From positions 183,019 through 247,018 of the forward strand of contig OOHL01000002.1 of NCBI GenBank assembly GCA_900321105.1: a stretch of 64,000 nt of DNA, read 5' to 3'. The translations under genes were made by a program, and so were the position numbers. This DNA is from an uncultured Pseudomonadota bacterium (GTDB taxonomy: Bacteria > Pseudomonadota > Alphaproteobacteria > Rs-D84). The notes under the pieces are model-generated. The model was not told the DNA's origin. It saw only the letters and a program-made list of their open reading frames with translations, and searched no databases. Shown piece after piece: positions 32,306-40,018 of this stretch; within the stretch, counting starts at the first letter, position 1; the number at the start of each line of letters is the position of its first letter.

Positions 32306-33550
32306 TTATTTGTGTTTATATGCTAAAATAAGCGGGACTATCTTGTCGCGATATTGTTTTGGAATTTTTTCAATTGGAATCAACAAAGAATTGCCCTGGC
32401 CAGCCGACATTTTTGGTAAAACATCACCCGTTTTTGCGTTTATAATCTTTTCCAGAACGATTGAAACTTTTTCTTGAATATATGGCAAAACAAAATTTAT
32501 TGTATCGCCCTGCTTTATTTCATTACGCAATTCAAAAGTTATATTTTTACTATCAATACCCGTCACAACACCCGCAACACAGTAATCTGAATTTGAATGT
32601 GTGGTTTCATAATCATGTGCATCAGGTGGCACCGGCCCGTCAAAGAAAGCCGTTGTATACCCGCGTGTTTCCAACAAATTTAAATCATCCATAAATGGTG
32701 TTGGGTCAAAGTTTTCTGGGTCTTTTGCATACGCATCCAGCGCATTACGATACGCACGTGTCACCATACCAACATAATATTCACTGCGGTTGCGACCTTC
32801 AATTTTCAATGTATCAGGATGTGATTCTATGACCTCTTTCAAACGTGGCATCAGGCACAAATCCTTGCTGTTCATAATATAAGCACCACGATCATCTTCT
32901 TCCAGCGGCATTTCAACACCAGATTCTTTTTCGCGTAAAATCACATCATATTTCCAACGACACAACTGCGCACACGCCCCACGATTAGACGGACGACCGG
33001 TTATATAATTAGACAATAAACAACGTCCAGAATAAGACATACACATTGCACCATGAACAAAGATTTCCAACCCAATATCGGGACATTGTTCGCGTATAGA
33101 TTTAAATTCATTATGTGAAACCTCGCGTGCCAAGACACATTGCACCGCACCCGCATTTTGCCAGAATTTAACAGTTGATGCACTGCAAATATTTGCCTGG
33201 GTCGAAATATGAATTGGAATATCAGGATGATGTTCACGAACCCACATTAAAACACCTGCATCTGATATAATCAGCGCATCAGGATGCAAATAATTCAAAA
33301 CTTCGCTTACACGCCCCATATTTTCATAATCACGGTCGTGCGCAAACAAATTGAAAGCCAGATAAACTTTTTTACCATGTTCGTGTGCGAAATCTATGCC
33401 CTGCTTTACTTCGTCCACTGTAATTTTAGCACGCGCACGCATTGAAAATCCCGGCAATCCGGCATAAATTGCATCCGCACCGTAAAGTATCGCCGTTTTA
33501 AACGCATCTAATGTTCCTGCAGGTGCCAAAAGTTCTGGTATTTTAGTCAT
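32306..33550 (-). CDS. trhP: U32 family protein, tRNA hydroxylation type
   Basis: This 414-residue protein has the U32 signature IFVHGAMCMSYSGRCLLSNY followed by NRGACAQLCRW, whose Cys residues bind an iron-sulfur cluster in the family. N-terminal PELLAPAGTLDAFKTAI and IEGRNRSEYYVG are also typical. E. coli TrhP (YegQ) uses prephenate to hydroxylate U34 of certain tRNAs, and length and motifs fit this branch better than RlhA. The exact branch is an inference. There is no evidence that it is a protease despite the family name. Confidence 0.8.
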   Translation of the reverse strand: MTKIPELLAPAGTLDAFKTAILYGADAIYAGLPGFSMRARAKITVDEVKQGIDFAHEHGKKVYLAFNLFAHDRDYENMGRVSEVLNYLHPDALIISDAGVLMWVREHHPDIPIHISTQANICSASTVKFWQNAGAVQCVLAREVSHNEFKSIREQCPDIGLEIFVHGAMCMSYSGRCLLSNYITGRPSNRGACAQLCRWKYDVILREKESGVEMPLEEDDRGAYIMNSKDLCLMPRLKEVIESHPDTLKIEGRNRSEYYVGMVTRAYRNALDAYAKDPENFDPTPFMDDLNLLETRGYTTAFFDGPVPPDAHDYETTHSNSDYCVAGVVTGIDSKNITFELRNEIKQGDTINFVLPYIQEKVSIVLEKIINAKTGDVLPKMSAGQGNSLLIPIEKIPKQYRDKIVPLILAYKHK

Positions 33551-33654
33551 CTTTTATCCATTTATTTTTTGCGATTTTATCAGATAAAAACCAAAATTCA
33601 AGGTCTTGTTACGCAAAAACTTGACAATTGTTATTTCTGTGCAACAATACTGGT

Positions 33655-34023
33655 ATGAATAAAGAATTTAAACAAAACATTTTACGCGCAATACAAAATA
33701 ACACAGTTCGTGTTACGTTTTTGTCTGACAACCATTATACCTATACTTTGTATGGAAAAAACGACAAGGAATTAATGATTGTTGACTGTTATGATGGAAC
33801 ATTGCCACGCATCAGCATTTATATAAATGGCGAACACATTGGTCACATCAATCATTTTGCAAGAACCCAAAGACAATTCAAAAACAATTATGATATTTCA
33901 GCGATAGCAAATAAAATGTTTTTAAAAAATGCCGAACAGTACGGTTTAATTGCGACAACCATGACAAAACAGCAATTATTACTGTCAAAATTTTTAAACG
34001 AACATTCAATAAAAAAACATTAA
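33655..34023 (+). CDS. Unknown small protein
   Basis: This 122-residue cytosolic protein has no recognised family. It has a mixed beta-rich first half (VRVTFLSDNHYTYTLYG, RISIYINGEHIGHIN) and a helical basic end. The ATG has no purine-rich ribosome site. A TTGACA lies at 33621-33626, and the start may fall very close to the transcript start. The next gene begins 4 bp after its stop. Confidence 0.55.
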   Translation: MNKEFKQNILRAIQNNTVRVTFLSDNHYTYTLYGKNDKELMIVDCYDGTLPRISIYINGEHIGHINHFARTQRQFKNNYDISAIANKMFLKNAEQYGLIATTMTKQQLLLSKFLNEHSIKKH

Positions 34024-34027
34024 AACC

Positions 34028-34612
34028 ATGAAAACAATCGATTTATTAAAATTATTGTTAAAAAAATCCGCGATAAAACGCCAATCTGTTAATGGGTTTG
34101 ATAAATACACCGTATTTAACACAGATGGCAGCCTTTTCAGCATTGGTTTTAATTCTGAAACGAACAAACATGGATTTGGGCGAACACAAAAAGGAATTAA
34201 AGAATTGGCAAAATACGGCATTAACGATTCAAACACGCCTGATTTTCCATCGATTTACAGTGAAACAAAAGCACAATATCAAACAAATATGGTGAATTAT
34301 CTGTTTAAAACAATGATTGAAAATCATGAAATTGATGCAGAAGAAACGCCAGAAAAGGAAACATATACCGCAACTAATCAATTTGGACCGATATTTTCGT
34401 TTTCACACGATAAGAAAGCAAATAAGTATGCCATCAAACGCGAAAAACAATTAAAATATTTATACGAAGCCCTTGAATTACCTTTTGATATTGAACCAGA
34501 CGATTTAAAAGAAATGTATAAATTGATAAAAGCAGAATATTATTGGCAGGTTGTTCGTGATAACATAGAATCTATGTACGATTTTATTCCTGCTTATTAC
34601 AATCAGATATGA
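34028..34612 (+). CDS. Unknown protein, partner of the gene upstream
   Basis: This 194-residue cytosolic protein is Lys-rich with several Tyr/Phe pairs and no recognised family. A short motif of the form FNTDGSLFSIGFN near residue 30 and FGPIFSFSHD near 122 suggest two similar halves, each with a beta hairpin followed by helices (about 15-90 and 110-194). It is separated from the previous gene by 4 bp, so translation is likely coupled. Confidence 0.58.
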   Translation: MKTIDLLKLLLKKSAIKRQSVNGFDKYTVFNTDGSLFSIGFNSETNKHGFGRTQKGIKELAKYGINDSNTPDFPSIYSETKAQYQTNMVNYLFKTMIENHEIDAEETPEKETYTATNQFGPIFSFSHDKKANKYAIKREKQLKYLYEALELPFDIEPDDLKEMYKLIKAEYYWQVVRDNIESMYDFIPAYYNQI

Positions 34613-34679
34613 TAAAATCAGTTTTTGGTGATTTTTTTCTTGCAAAACATTTCAAATGAATATAATATATGCGTTGCCT

Positions 34680-34755
34680 GCCGGTTTAGCTCAGTTGGTA
34701 GAGCATCTGATTTGTAATCAGAGGGTCGTTGGTTCAAGTCCGACAACCGGCACCA
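34680..34755 (+). tRNA. tRNA-Thr(TGT)
   Basis: A 76-nt cloverleaf with acceptor GCCGGTT/AACCGGC, anticodon stem CTGAT/ATCAG and loop TTTGTAA giving TGT. CCA is encoded. Confidence 0.96.
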
Positions 34756-34772
34756 GAAAGACAAATAAAAAC

Positions 34773-34797
34773 AAGCGCGTCTTATTGCGCTTTTTTA
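34773..34797 (+). terminator. Terminator after tRNA-Thr
   Basis: AAGCGC-GTCTTATT-GCGCTT is followed by a T-run. It overlaps the end of the convergent membrane-protein gene. Confidence 0.75.
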
Positions 34798-35153
34798 TTT
34801 AAAATATCATTTATATTTCTTACAAAATCTTTCGTTCGCGGATGCGACATCATAAATTTACGCAAACCAACAATAACTGCCGCGATTAAAAATCGTCTTA
34901 CATATTGTGGCGGAATCATATCAAACAAAGTTTCTTTTATGGTTTTCGGCTCTGCTTTTTGTTTCGGCAACCACCAAAACATCAATCCAAACAATGTTGG
35001 CAGCATCAAACAGAACAGTAAATATTTAAACCCGTTCATTTCACAAAAATTATAATTAAACAGCGAAACACAAAAATTTGGAATTTGTAATATTGTTATT
35101 ACAATAAATTCATATAGAACAAAAACTGTTGTGAATATTTTAAATTTATACAT
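34782..35153 (-). CDS. Unknown small membrane protein
   Basis: This protein has up to 123 residues. Two or three hydrophobic segments are visible: IFTTVFVLYEFIVITILQ, GFKYLLFCLMLPTLFGLMFW and RRFLIAAVIVGLR. A basic C terminus ends it. The start is uncertain. The longest frame, from 35189, begins inside the terminator of cvpA. I prefer the ATG at 35153 (no ribosome site, 7-8 bp after a TATAAT). A further Met lies at 35039. No family is recognised. Confidence 0.5.
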   Translation of the reverse strand: MYKFKIFTTVFVLYEFIVITILQIPNFCVSLFNYNFCEMNGFKYLLFCLMLPTLFGLMFWWLPKQKAEPKTIKETLFDMIPPQYVRRFLIAAVIVGLRKFMMSHPRTKDFVRNINDILNKKAQ

Positions 35154-35173
35154 ACGAAAATTATAAAAAACAA

Positions 35174-35196
35174 AAGTCCTGTTTTTCAACAGGACA
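35174..35196 (-). terminator. Terminator of the cvpA operon
   Basis: On the minus strand GTCCTGTT-GAAA-AACAGGAC is followed by a T-rich run. Confidence 0.75.
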
Positions 35197-35217
35197 TTAT
35201 TCGCATTTTAAACAATC

Positions 35218-35910
35218 CTAATCTTGTTCCTGGATTGCGTTTGCCACAGATTCTATCTGCAACAATTGATTTTCCAGTGCTGCACGTTCTGACGATTTGT
35301 ATCCAGTTTCAGACGGTTTGTCAGATTCCTTTTTCTTTGTTTCAACCATCGGATTTATTAAATTCGCGTGTTGTTTTACATCTTGTTCTAAATCTTTTTT
35401 TAACAATTTGCTTTTACCAAAGAAAAACCAATCATCCATTTTAACAGCGGTTAATTGCATCACCGGACGCGTACGTGCTTCGCTTACCCAATTTGGCAAT
35501 CCACGCGGCATATCGGAATAGTACCAAAGTATTCCCCAATAAACAAAGCCCATAACAACAACACTGCGTATTATGCCAAATACGACACCAAGTGTTCTGT
35601 CTGTGACAGACAAAAAACTGTCCTGTATTCTTTCACGAATTTTTTGGTTTATAAATCCAACTATTACTAATATTACAAAGAACACTATGAAATATGATGC
35701 GACCAACGTTATAACTGTTGAATCTGGCAAATTAAACCATTTCTGCAAAAGACCATCCAAATAAGGCGAAACAAAACGCGCAGAAATCGCCGCAATAATC
35801 CAAGATAAAGTTGCAATTGTTTCATACACCCCGCCACGAATTGTCGCCCATACCGTTGACGCCAGAATAATTACAACATAAATATAATCCAGAATTGTTA
35901 AATCGAACAT
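35218..35910 (-). CDS. cvpA: CvpA family membrane protein
   Basis: This 230-residue protein has four membrane helices in the first 130 residues. The family pattern is DYIYVVIILASTVWATIRGG near the start and SVTDRTLGVVFGIIRSVVV before the last helix. The C-terminal 70 residues are hydrophilic, Lys/Glu-rich and probably disordered. In E. coli CvpA is linked to colicin V production and bile-salt tolerance; the molecular role is unclear. It starts 9 bp after the thioredoxin-like gene, so they form an operon. Confidence 0.9.
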   Translation of the reverse strand: MFDLTILDYIYVVIILASTVWATIRGGVYETIATLSWIIAAISARFVSPYLDGLLQKWFNLPDSTVITLVASYFIVFFVILVIVGFINQKIRERIQDSFLSVTDRTLGVVFGIIRSVVVMGFVYWGILWYYSDMPRGLPNWVSEARTRPVMQLTAVKMDDWFFFGKSKLLKKDLEQDVKQHANLINPMVETKKKESDKPSETGYKSSERAALENQLLQIESVANAIQEQD

Positions 35911-35919
35911 TTATATTAC

Positions 35920-36477
35920 CTATTTTTGTTTTTTGAACAAAACAACACCCAATCCAATCAATAACAAAATCATAAATCCATATAACAAAATATCAGGCAT
36001 ATTGGATTTATTGCTTATTTTTTTTTTGACATCTGCATCAGATATTGCGTTTTTTCTGTCGCTGTGCGCGGCAACAAATGCGGCACTGTCTTTTTCGAAT
36101 TCAGCCCTGTTCACCGCGGCGGCTTGTTTTTGTGCATCATCTAAATCCGCTTCGACTGCGGCACGTAAATCAGATTGCATGCTGTCTGCATATCCTTGGA
36201 AGCATTTTTCACCGATGACCAACACAGGAACCCCGCCTGTTGTATAATCACATTTATGAAGTGCATCAACAAAAGCTTGATAATTATCTCTGTTTGCAAC
36301 ATTGACTTCGGATACTTTTAAATCTGCATATTCATATATCAAAGTATTTTCAATAAAATTGCGCGCATGGTGACAATGTGGACATGTTGGCGAATAATAT
36401 ATTGTTATGTCTGCTGCATTCGCATTTCCAATAAAAGCGCCACAAATAAATGCAAATAATAACTTTAATAATTTCAT
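35920..36477 (-). CDS. Periplasmic thioredoxin/glutaredoxin-like protein, tail-anchored
   Basis: This 185-residue protein has a signal peptide ending NANAA-D. The domain begins ITIYYSPTCPHCHHARNF with the redox motif CPHC and continues to the cis-Pro motif GGVPVLVIG, followed by another Cys in EKCFQGY. A charged linker is followed by a C-terminal membrane helix (ILLYGFMILLLIGLGVVLF) and KKQK. The domain therefore sits in the periplasm on an inner-membrane anchor. It probably handles disulfides of exported Cys-rich proteins, which are numerous in this window; that link is inference. Confidence 0.85.
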   Translation of the reverse strand: MKLLKLLFAFICGAFIGNANAADITIYYSPTCPHCHHARNFIENTLIYEYADLKVSEVNVANRDNYQAFVDALHKCDYTTGGVPVLVIGEKCFQGYADSMQSDLRAAVEADLDDAQKQAAAVNRAEFEKDSAAFVAAHSDRKNAISDADVKKKISNKSNMPDILLYGFMILLLIGLGVVLFKKQK

Positions 36478-36602
36478 GAAAAAACTCCTTTAATCCTTTG
36501 CTTTGAAATTATAAAAAAAACCAACAAACAAAAGCAAGCGTTTTTTATTTTTCCCTTGCGAAAAACAACCAAAATGTCTAGAATGCTTCACAAGGAAGGA
36601 AA

Positions 36603-37394
36603 ATGAATAATTTTGGTAAAATTTTATGGAAATTGTTCTGCGCAACCATGGTATTTTTTCTTGATGCCAGATATAATAATACCATTGCAGACGAAACTAT
36701 TTCCAATTCAACAACAGAAAGTGTCCCGGATCCAAAATTGACCAATTATTTTGTTGATTCATCTGGCTCATATAACCACTTACAAACGATAACCATATGC
36801 GGCGCCGGCTATTATCTTAAAGCGTGCGGCCCTACTGTCTTAGGTACGAAGTGGTTAAAGGGCATGAACAAAACAAAGGGATTGGAATCAGGTCAGAAAA
36901 TAACAACACCCGATTATTCTTCCAAGGACAGCGATGAAGATTGGTCAAATTTTCGCAGTTTTATTGCCGGAAAATCTTTCCAATACAAACTAAATTCAGG
37001 TACCGATGCAGATGGCATAACACTGACAGCGGAGTCTTCTGATTTTAAACCATATCGTGACCAGATTTTATCTAATTTCTGCACAAATACCAAGGGGAAC
37101 ATTGAATGGAGTTTATACGACACCGACGGAATAGTTTGCGCGCGTTGCCCTAATAATGCTAATGTGCAGGCATCAACTGTTCAAAGTGATTATGATACAG
37201 GTAAAATACTGAAAGATTCTTGGAACATACATACTATTGCAGATTGTTATATGCAAGAATTTTCTGACGAAACTGGTACATATGTTTACTTAACAGATGC
37301 ACATGCCCAAAATGCGTTATATCTTGCTTCTGAAACAGGGGACAATTGTTATTATTCAAAATCTGTTCTCGGAACATCATTATATTATAGATAA
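36603..37394 (+). CDS. Exported Cys-containing protein of unknown function
   Basis: This 263-residue protein has an N-terminal hydrophobic signal (about residues 8-22). Eight Cys residues beyond it include ICGAGYYLKACG and VCARCPNNA. The word CGAGYYL recalls CPSGYYLAD in the large exported protein at 51017. No known family is assigned. It is followed within 5 bp by the glycosyltransferase-like gene and then by the nucleotidyltransferase gene, so the three are co-transcribed. Confidence 0.62.
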   Translation: MNNFGKILWKLFCATMVFFLDARYNNTIADETISNSTTESVPDPKLTNYFVDSSGSYNHLQTITICGAGYYLKACGPTVLGTKWLKGMNKTKGLESGQKITTPDYSSKDSDEDWSNFRSFIAGKSFQYKLNSGTDADGITLTAESSDFKPYRDQILSNFCTNTKGNIEWSLYDTDGIVCARCPNNANVQASTVQSDYDTGKILKDSWNIHTIADCYMQEFSDETGTYVYLTDAHAQNALYLASETGDNCYYSKSVLGTSLYYR

Positions 37395-37399
37395 GACAT

Positions 37400-38179
37400 A
37401 TGAACAAACCAAAGATTACAATTATAATCAATCAAAATAATGACTTGCCTGCAATTTCTTCTGTTTTGAAAAATGCCGGTGATGCATCAGAATGTTTTGT
37501 GATCAATAATTCAGTAAGAAATATTGAACAATATTTGGAAAACAAAAAAATCAAAATTTTAAATGATATTTCAATAGATGAAGCTATCAATCTTGCAAGC
37601 GGTGAATATATTTTATTATTAAACGCAAACGATATATTAACTTCTGATACAATTGATAATATATCATATATGATAGATTTTACTGATGCAGATATTATTA
37701 AATATAATTCTTTAAAACCATCAAACCAAAACGAAATACCAACAGATAAAAAATGCATATTTCAATATGTTTTTAACAAACAAAATATTATTGATTATGT
37801 TTTTAATTCAATATCTGAATTTTGTTTCAAAAAAGATGTTATAAAAAATTTAGATTTTTCAAACCAACACTCTTTTATTACACGTGCATTGTCTGTGGCA
37901 AAAGATATGGCTGTTACAAAACACAATTGCATCATTTGTCAGAACAATAATATTTTAACACCAACTGATATTATAAAAAACTACAATTATAATCATGACA
38001 GATTACCAGAAGTTTTTTGGAAAAAATATTTCAAAATCACAACTGCACAAGTTATAAGACAAACGATAAAAAATGATGACAGAAAAACTTTCTTTGGTTT
38101 CTGCAATCAAATACCATTAAAATTGATACCTTTACAATATCGTTTTATATGTTATATATTTAAAAAAACAAACAAATAA
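37400..38179 (+). CDS. Degenerate family-2 glycosyltransferase-like protein
   Basis: This 259-residue cytosolic protein starts KITIIINQNNDLPAIS, like the first strand of GT-A fold enzymes. It contains EAINLASGEYILLLNANDIL, the counterpart of the GLxxAxGxYIxFLDxDD block. The first Asp of the metal-binding DxDD is replaced by Asn (NAND), so sugar transfer may be impaired or atypical. The second half is AT-rich, Asn/Lys/Ile-rich and unassigned. It sits between an exported Cys protein and a nucleotidyltransferase. Confidence 0.65.
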   Translation: MNKPKITIIINQNNDLPAISSVLKNAGDASECFVINNSVRNIEQYLENKKIKILNDISIDEAINLASGEYILLLNANDILTSDTIDNISYMIDFTDADIIKYNSLKPSNQNEIPTDKKCIFQYVFNKQNIIDYVFNSISEFCFKKDVIKNLDFSNQHSFITRALSVAKDMAVTKHNCIICQNNNILTPTDIIKNYNYNHDRLPEVFWKKYFKITTAQVIRQTIKNDDRKTFFGFCNQIPLKLIPLQYRFICYIFKKTNK

Positions 38180-38180
38180 A

Positions 38181-38912
38181 ATGAAGATAAAATTACACGA
38201 ACATCTTGATAAAAAAATATGGGATAAAGCTGGATATTTATATCCAGATGTCACCAACATGCTATTATCTATTGCATGGGCATATATTGATTATGTTCGT
38301 AATGAATATGATTTTCCGATAAAGAATTCTGATATAAAGGATATAATTGTATTTGGATCAATAACACAGCTTTTTTATGACAAAAAATCTGATATTGATA
38401 TGTGCATTATTTTAAATATGGAAAATATCGAAAAAGCTTTTCCTAATCTGGATATTTCAAAAATGTTGAAACTTTACTATTATGATTGGGCGATGGTTCA
38501 TATTTGTAAAATATACGGACGTAAAATAGATTTAAATTTCCAGGATTATAAAACACCAGTATTTGAAATACGGTACAGACGCGGACCAAATTATTCTTTG
38601 ATAAAACAAGAATGGCTTTTTAAACCAGATATATTTTCAAAACAACAAATTAAACAAATTGAAAAAGATGCAAACCAAATATACAAACAAATATTTAATG
38701 ATTATAAAAAACTGAAAAAAAACGGTTTTAAATTGGACGAAATACAAACATTTTACAGTAATCTGATTGCATCAAAAAGGCACAGTACAGAAACTGGTCA
38801 GATTATGAATCCTGTGTATATGGCAATCCGTCAATTTAAACATAAAGGTTATATTGATAAATTGCGAAAAATAGCTGTAAAAAAAGAAACAGATAAATTT
38901 GTATTAAAATAA
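38181..38912 (+). CDS. Nucleotidyltransferase, minimal (pol beta-like) fold
   Basis: In this 243-residue protein, residues about 55-80 carry IIVFGSITQLFYDKKSDIDM, the GS-x(n)-D-x-D motif of the pol beta-like superfamily. The third acidic residue is probably in GRKIDLNFQ. It may transfer a nucleotide to a small molecule or protein. A C-terminal helical, Lys-rich domain (about 140-243) is unassigned. It starts 1 bp after the upstream stop, indicating translational coupling. Base composition is very AT-rich, as in the gene before it. Confidence 0.72.
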   Translation: MKIKLHEHLDKKIWDKAGYLYPDVTNMLLSIAWAYIDYVRNEYDFPIKNSDIKDIIVFGSITQLFYDKKSDIDMCIILNMENIEKAFPNLDISKMLKLYYYDWAMVHICKIYGRKIDLNFQDYKTPVFEIRYRRGPNYSLIKQEWLFKPDIFSKQQIKQIEKDANQIYKQIFNDYKKLKKNGFKLDEIQTFYSNLIASKRHSTETGQIMNPVYMAIRQFKHKGYIDKLRKIAVKKETDKFVLK

Positions 38913-38914
38913 AT

Positions 38915-39241
38915 TTAATGTCCGTGTGAAAATATATGTAAAATTATACTGACCACGAATAATGTTGTTATTACAAATAAAATAATTTTCTGGGTTTTAT
39001 GTGATTTTTCTTCTGTGCATTCGGCACATGGACAATCTTGCAATATTAAACACCATGACAGCCCCAACATCAATGCAGAAAACACAAACAACCAGGGTTC
39101 TATCCATTCAGGTATAAAAGAAGCATGTGCAATTTCAGGTGCCACCAAACCAACAACAGATAAAACGATTGGTAAAACGCAACAAAACAAATGCGGCAAT
39201 AACGATGCAATAATTCCTATTTTAACAGCTTTATTTTTCAT
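38915..39241 (-). CDS. Small membrane protein with Cys pairs, MerC/MerT-like
   Basis: This 108-residue protein has three hydrophobic segments. The first contains a Cys pair in LLPHLFCCVLPIVLSV, and the loop after the second helix has CPCAECTEE. The C terminus ends HIFSHGH. Paired membrane Cys and cytosolic Cys motifs occur in mercuric-ion transporters such as MerC and MerT, but similarity is too weak for a firm assignment. It lies 17 bp before tRNA-Arg on the same strand. Confidence 0.5.
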   Translation of the reverse strand: MKNKAVKIGIIASLLPHLFCCVLPIVLSVVGLVAPEIAHASFIPEWIEPWLFVFSALMLGLSWCLILQDCPCAECTEEKSHKTQKIILFVITTLFVVSIILHIFSHGH

Positions 39242-39258
39242 ATTTTATTCCTTTTTCG

Positions 39259-39334
39259 TGGCGTCCCCAGCAGAATTCGAATCTGCATCTAATCCTTAGG
39301 AGGGATTTGTTCTATCCAATTGAACTATGGGGAC
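39259..39334 (-). tRNA. tRNA-Arg(CCT)
   Basis: A 76-nt cloverleaf with acceptor GTCCCCA/TGGGGAC, anticodon stem AATCC/GGATT, loop CTCCTAA (CCT), T loop TTCGAAT and encoded CCA. Confidence 0.95.
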
Positions 39335-39442
39335 GAACAGGCTTGATTCTACACCAATAAAAAAATAAATCAATATTTAGTGATTGCTTTCTTTGAAACA
39401 GCCTGTATAATTAACAATATAATAAAAACAAGCAGGAATATT

Positions 39443-39730
39443 ATGGCAACAATTACACGTATAGATTTAGCAAACACATTACGCGATCGTTTTGGATTAA
39501 CGGCTGCGGATTCATATCGAATGATTGACATAATTTTTGATGAAATTGAACAATCTTTGATTAACGGCGAAGATGTCAAGATTGCTGGATTTGGAACATT
39601 TAAAATTTTATCAAAATCTGCGCGTATTGGACGCAACCCAAAAACAGGTGTACCTGCGGTAATATCTGCACGTCGTGTCGCAACATTTCATCCAAGTAAT
39701 GATTTCAGAAACATTGTTTCTGGCAAATAA
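39443..39730 (+). CDS. ihfA: Integration host factor subunit alpha
   Basis: This 95-residue DNA-bending protein starts MATITRIDLANTLRDRFG and contains the GFGTFKIL strand. The DNA-intercalating arm is GRNPKTGVPAVISARRVATF (20 residues), with the expected Pro. The early TRIDLA start and the ARRV arm fit IHF-alpha rather than HU. The start chosen has AGGA 7 bp upstream. It heterodimerises with IhfB and organises the nucleoid, site-specific recombination and promoter loops. The next gene begins 11 bp later. Confidence 0.88.
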   Translation: MATITRIDLANTLRDRFGLTAADSYRMIDIIFDEIEQSLINGEDVKIAGFGTFKILSKSARIGRNPKTGVPAVISARRVATFHPSNDFRNIVSGK

Positions 39731-39741
39731 AAGGATAAACA

Positions 39742-39990
39742 ATGGCGAAAAAAGATAAATATGCTGGTATGGCAGATATGTTCGAACAACATACCAATGA
39801 AAAAATTCGCGCACTGGAAGAAGCGAAAGCCAGGGTCCAGGCAGAAATTGACCTGATTGAACACGGCGGTTCAGATGATTATTCCAGCGGACAAGGCTAT
39901 GTAGAAGACAGAAACGAAATAAATGCATTGAATAACGAATTGCGTCATATAGAACAACAAATTGCAGAAATGCAATCAAACCAAAAATAA
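39742..39990 (+). CDS. Small coiled-coil protein
   Basis: This 82-residue, highly charged protein has two helical heptad segments (EKIRALEEAKARVQAEIDLI and INALNNELRHIEQQIAEMQ) separated by a Gly/Ser-rich turn. It probably forms an antiparallel coiled coil. No family is recognised. It is co-transcribed with ihfA (11-bp gap). Confidence 0.65.
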   Translation: MAKKDKYAGMADMFEQHTNEKIRALEEAKARVQAEIDLIEHGGSDDYSSGQGYVEDRNEINALNNELRHIEQQIAEMQSNQK

Positions 39991-39991
39991 A

Positions 39992-40016
39992 AAAACGCAC
40001 TTTTGGCGTTTTTTTA
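39992..40016. terminator. Terminator between converging genes
   Basis: AAAAACGC-ACTTTTG-GCGTTTTT, a short stem with T-runs on both strands. Confidence 0.6.
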
Positions 40017-40018
40017 TT

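Noticed and set aside
39259..39334. tRNA-Arg as insertion site of an island covering 36603-38912
   Set aside because: No second copy of the tRNA-Arg 3' end was found in the window and no integrase is present.
39961..39976. TTGCA-GAAA-TGCAA hairpin, similar to the one before rpoB
   Set aside because: It lies inside the coiled-coil gene and encodes an ordinary helix; similarity to the rpoB leader stem is probably chance.
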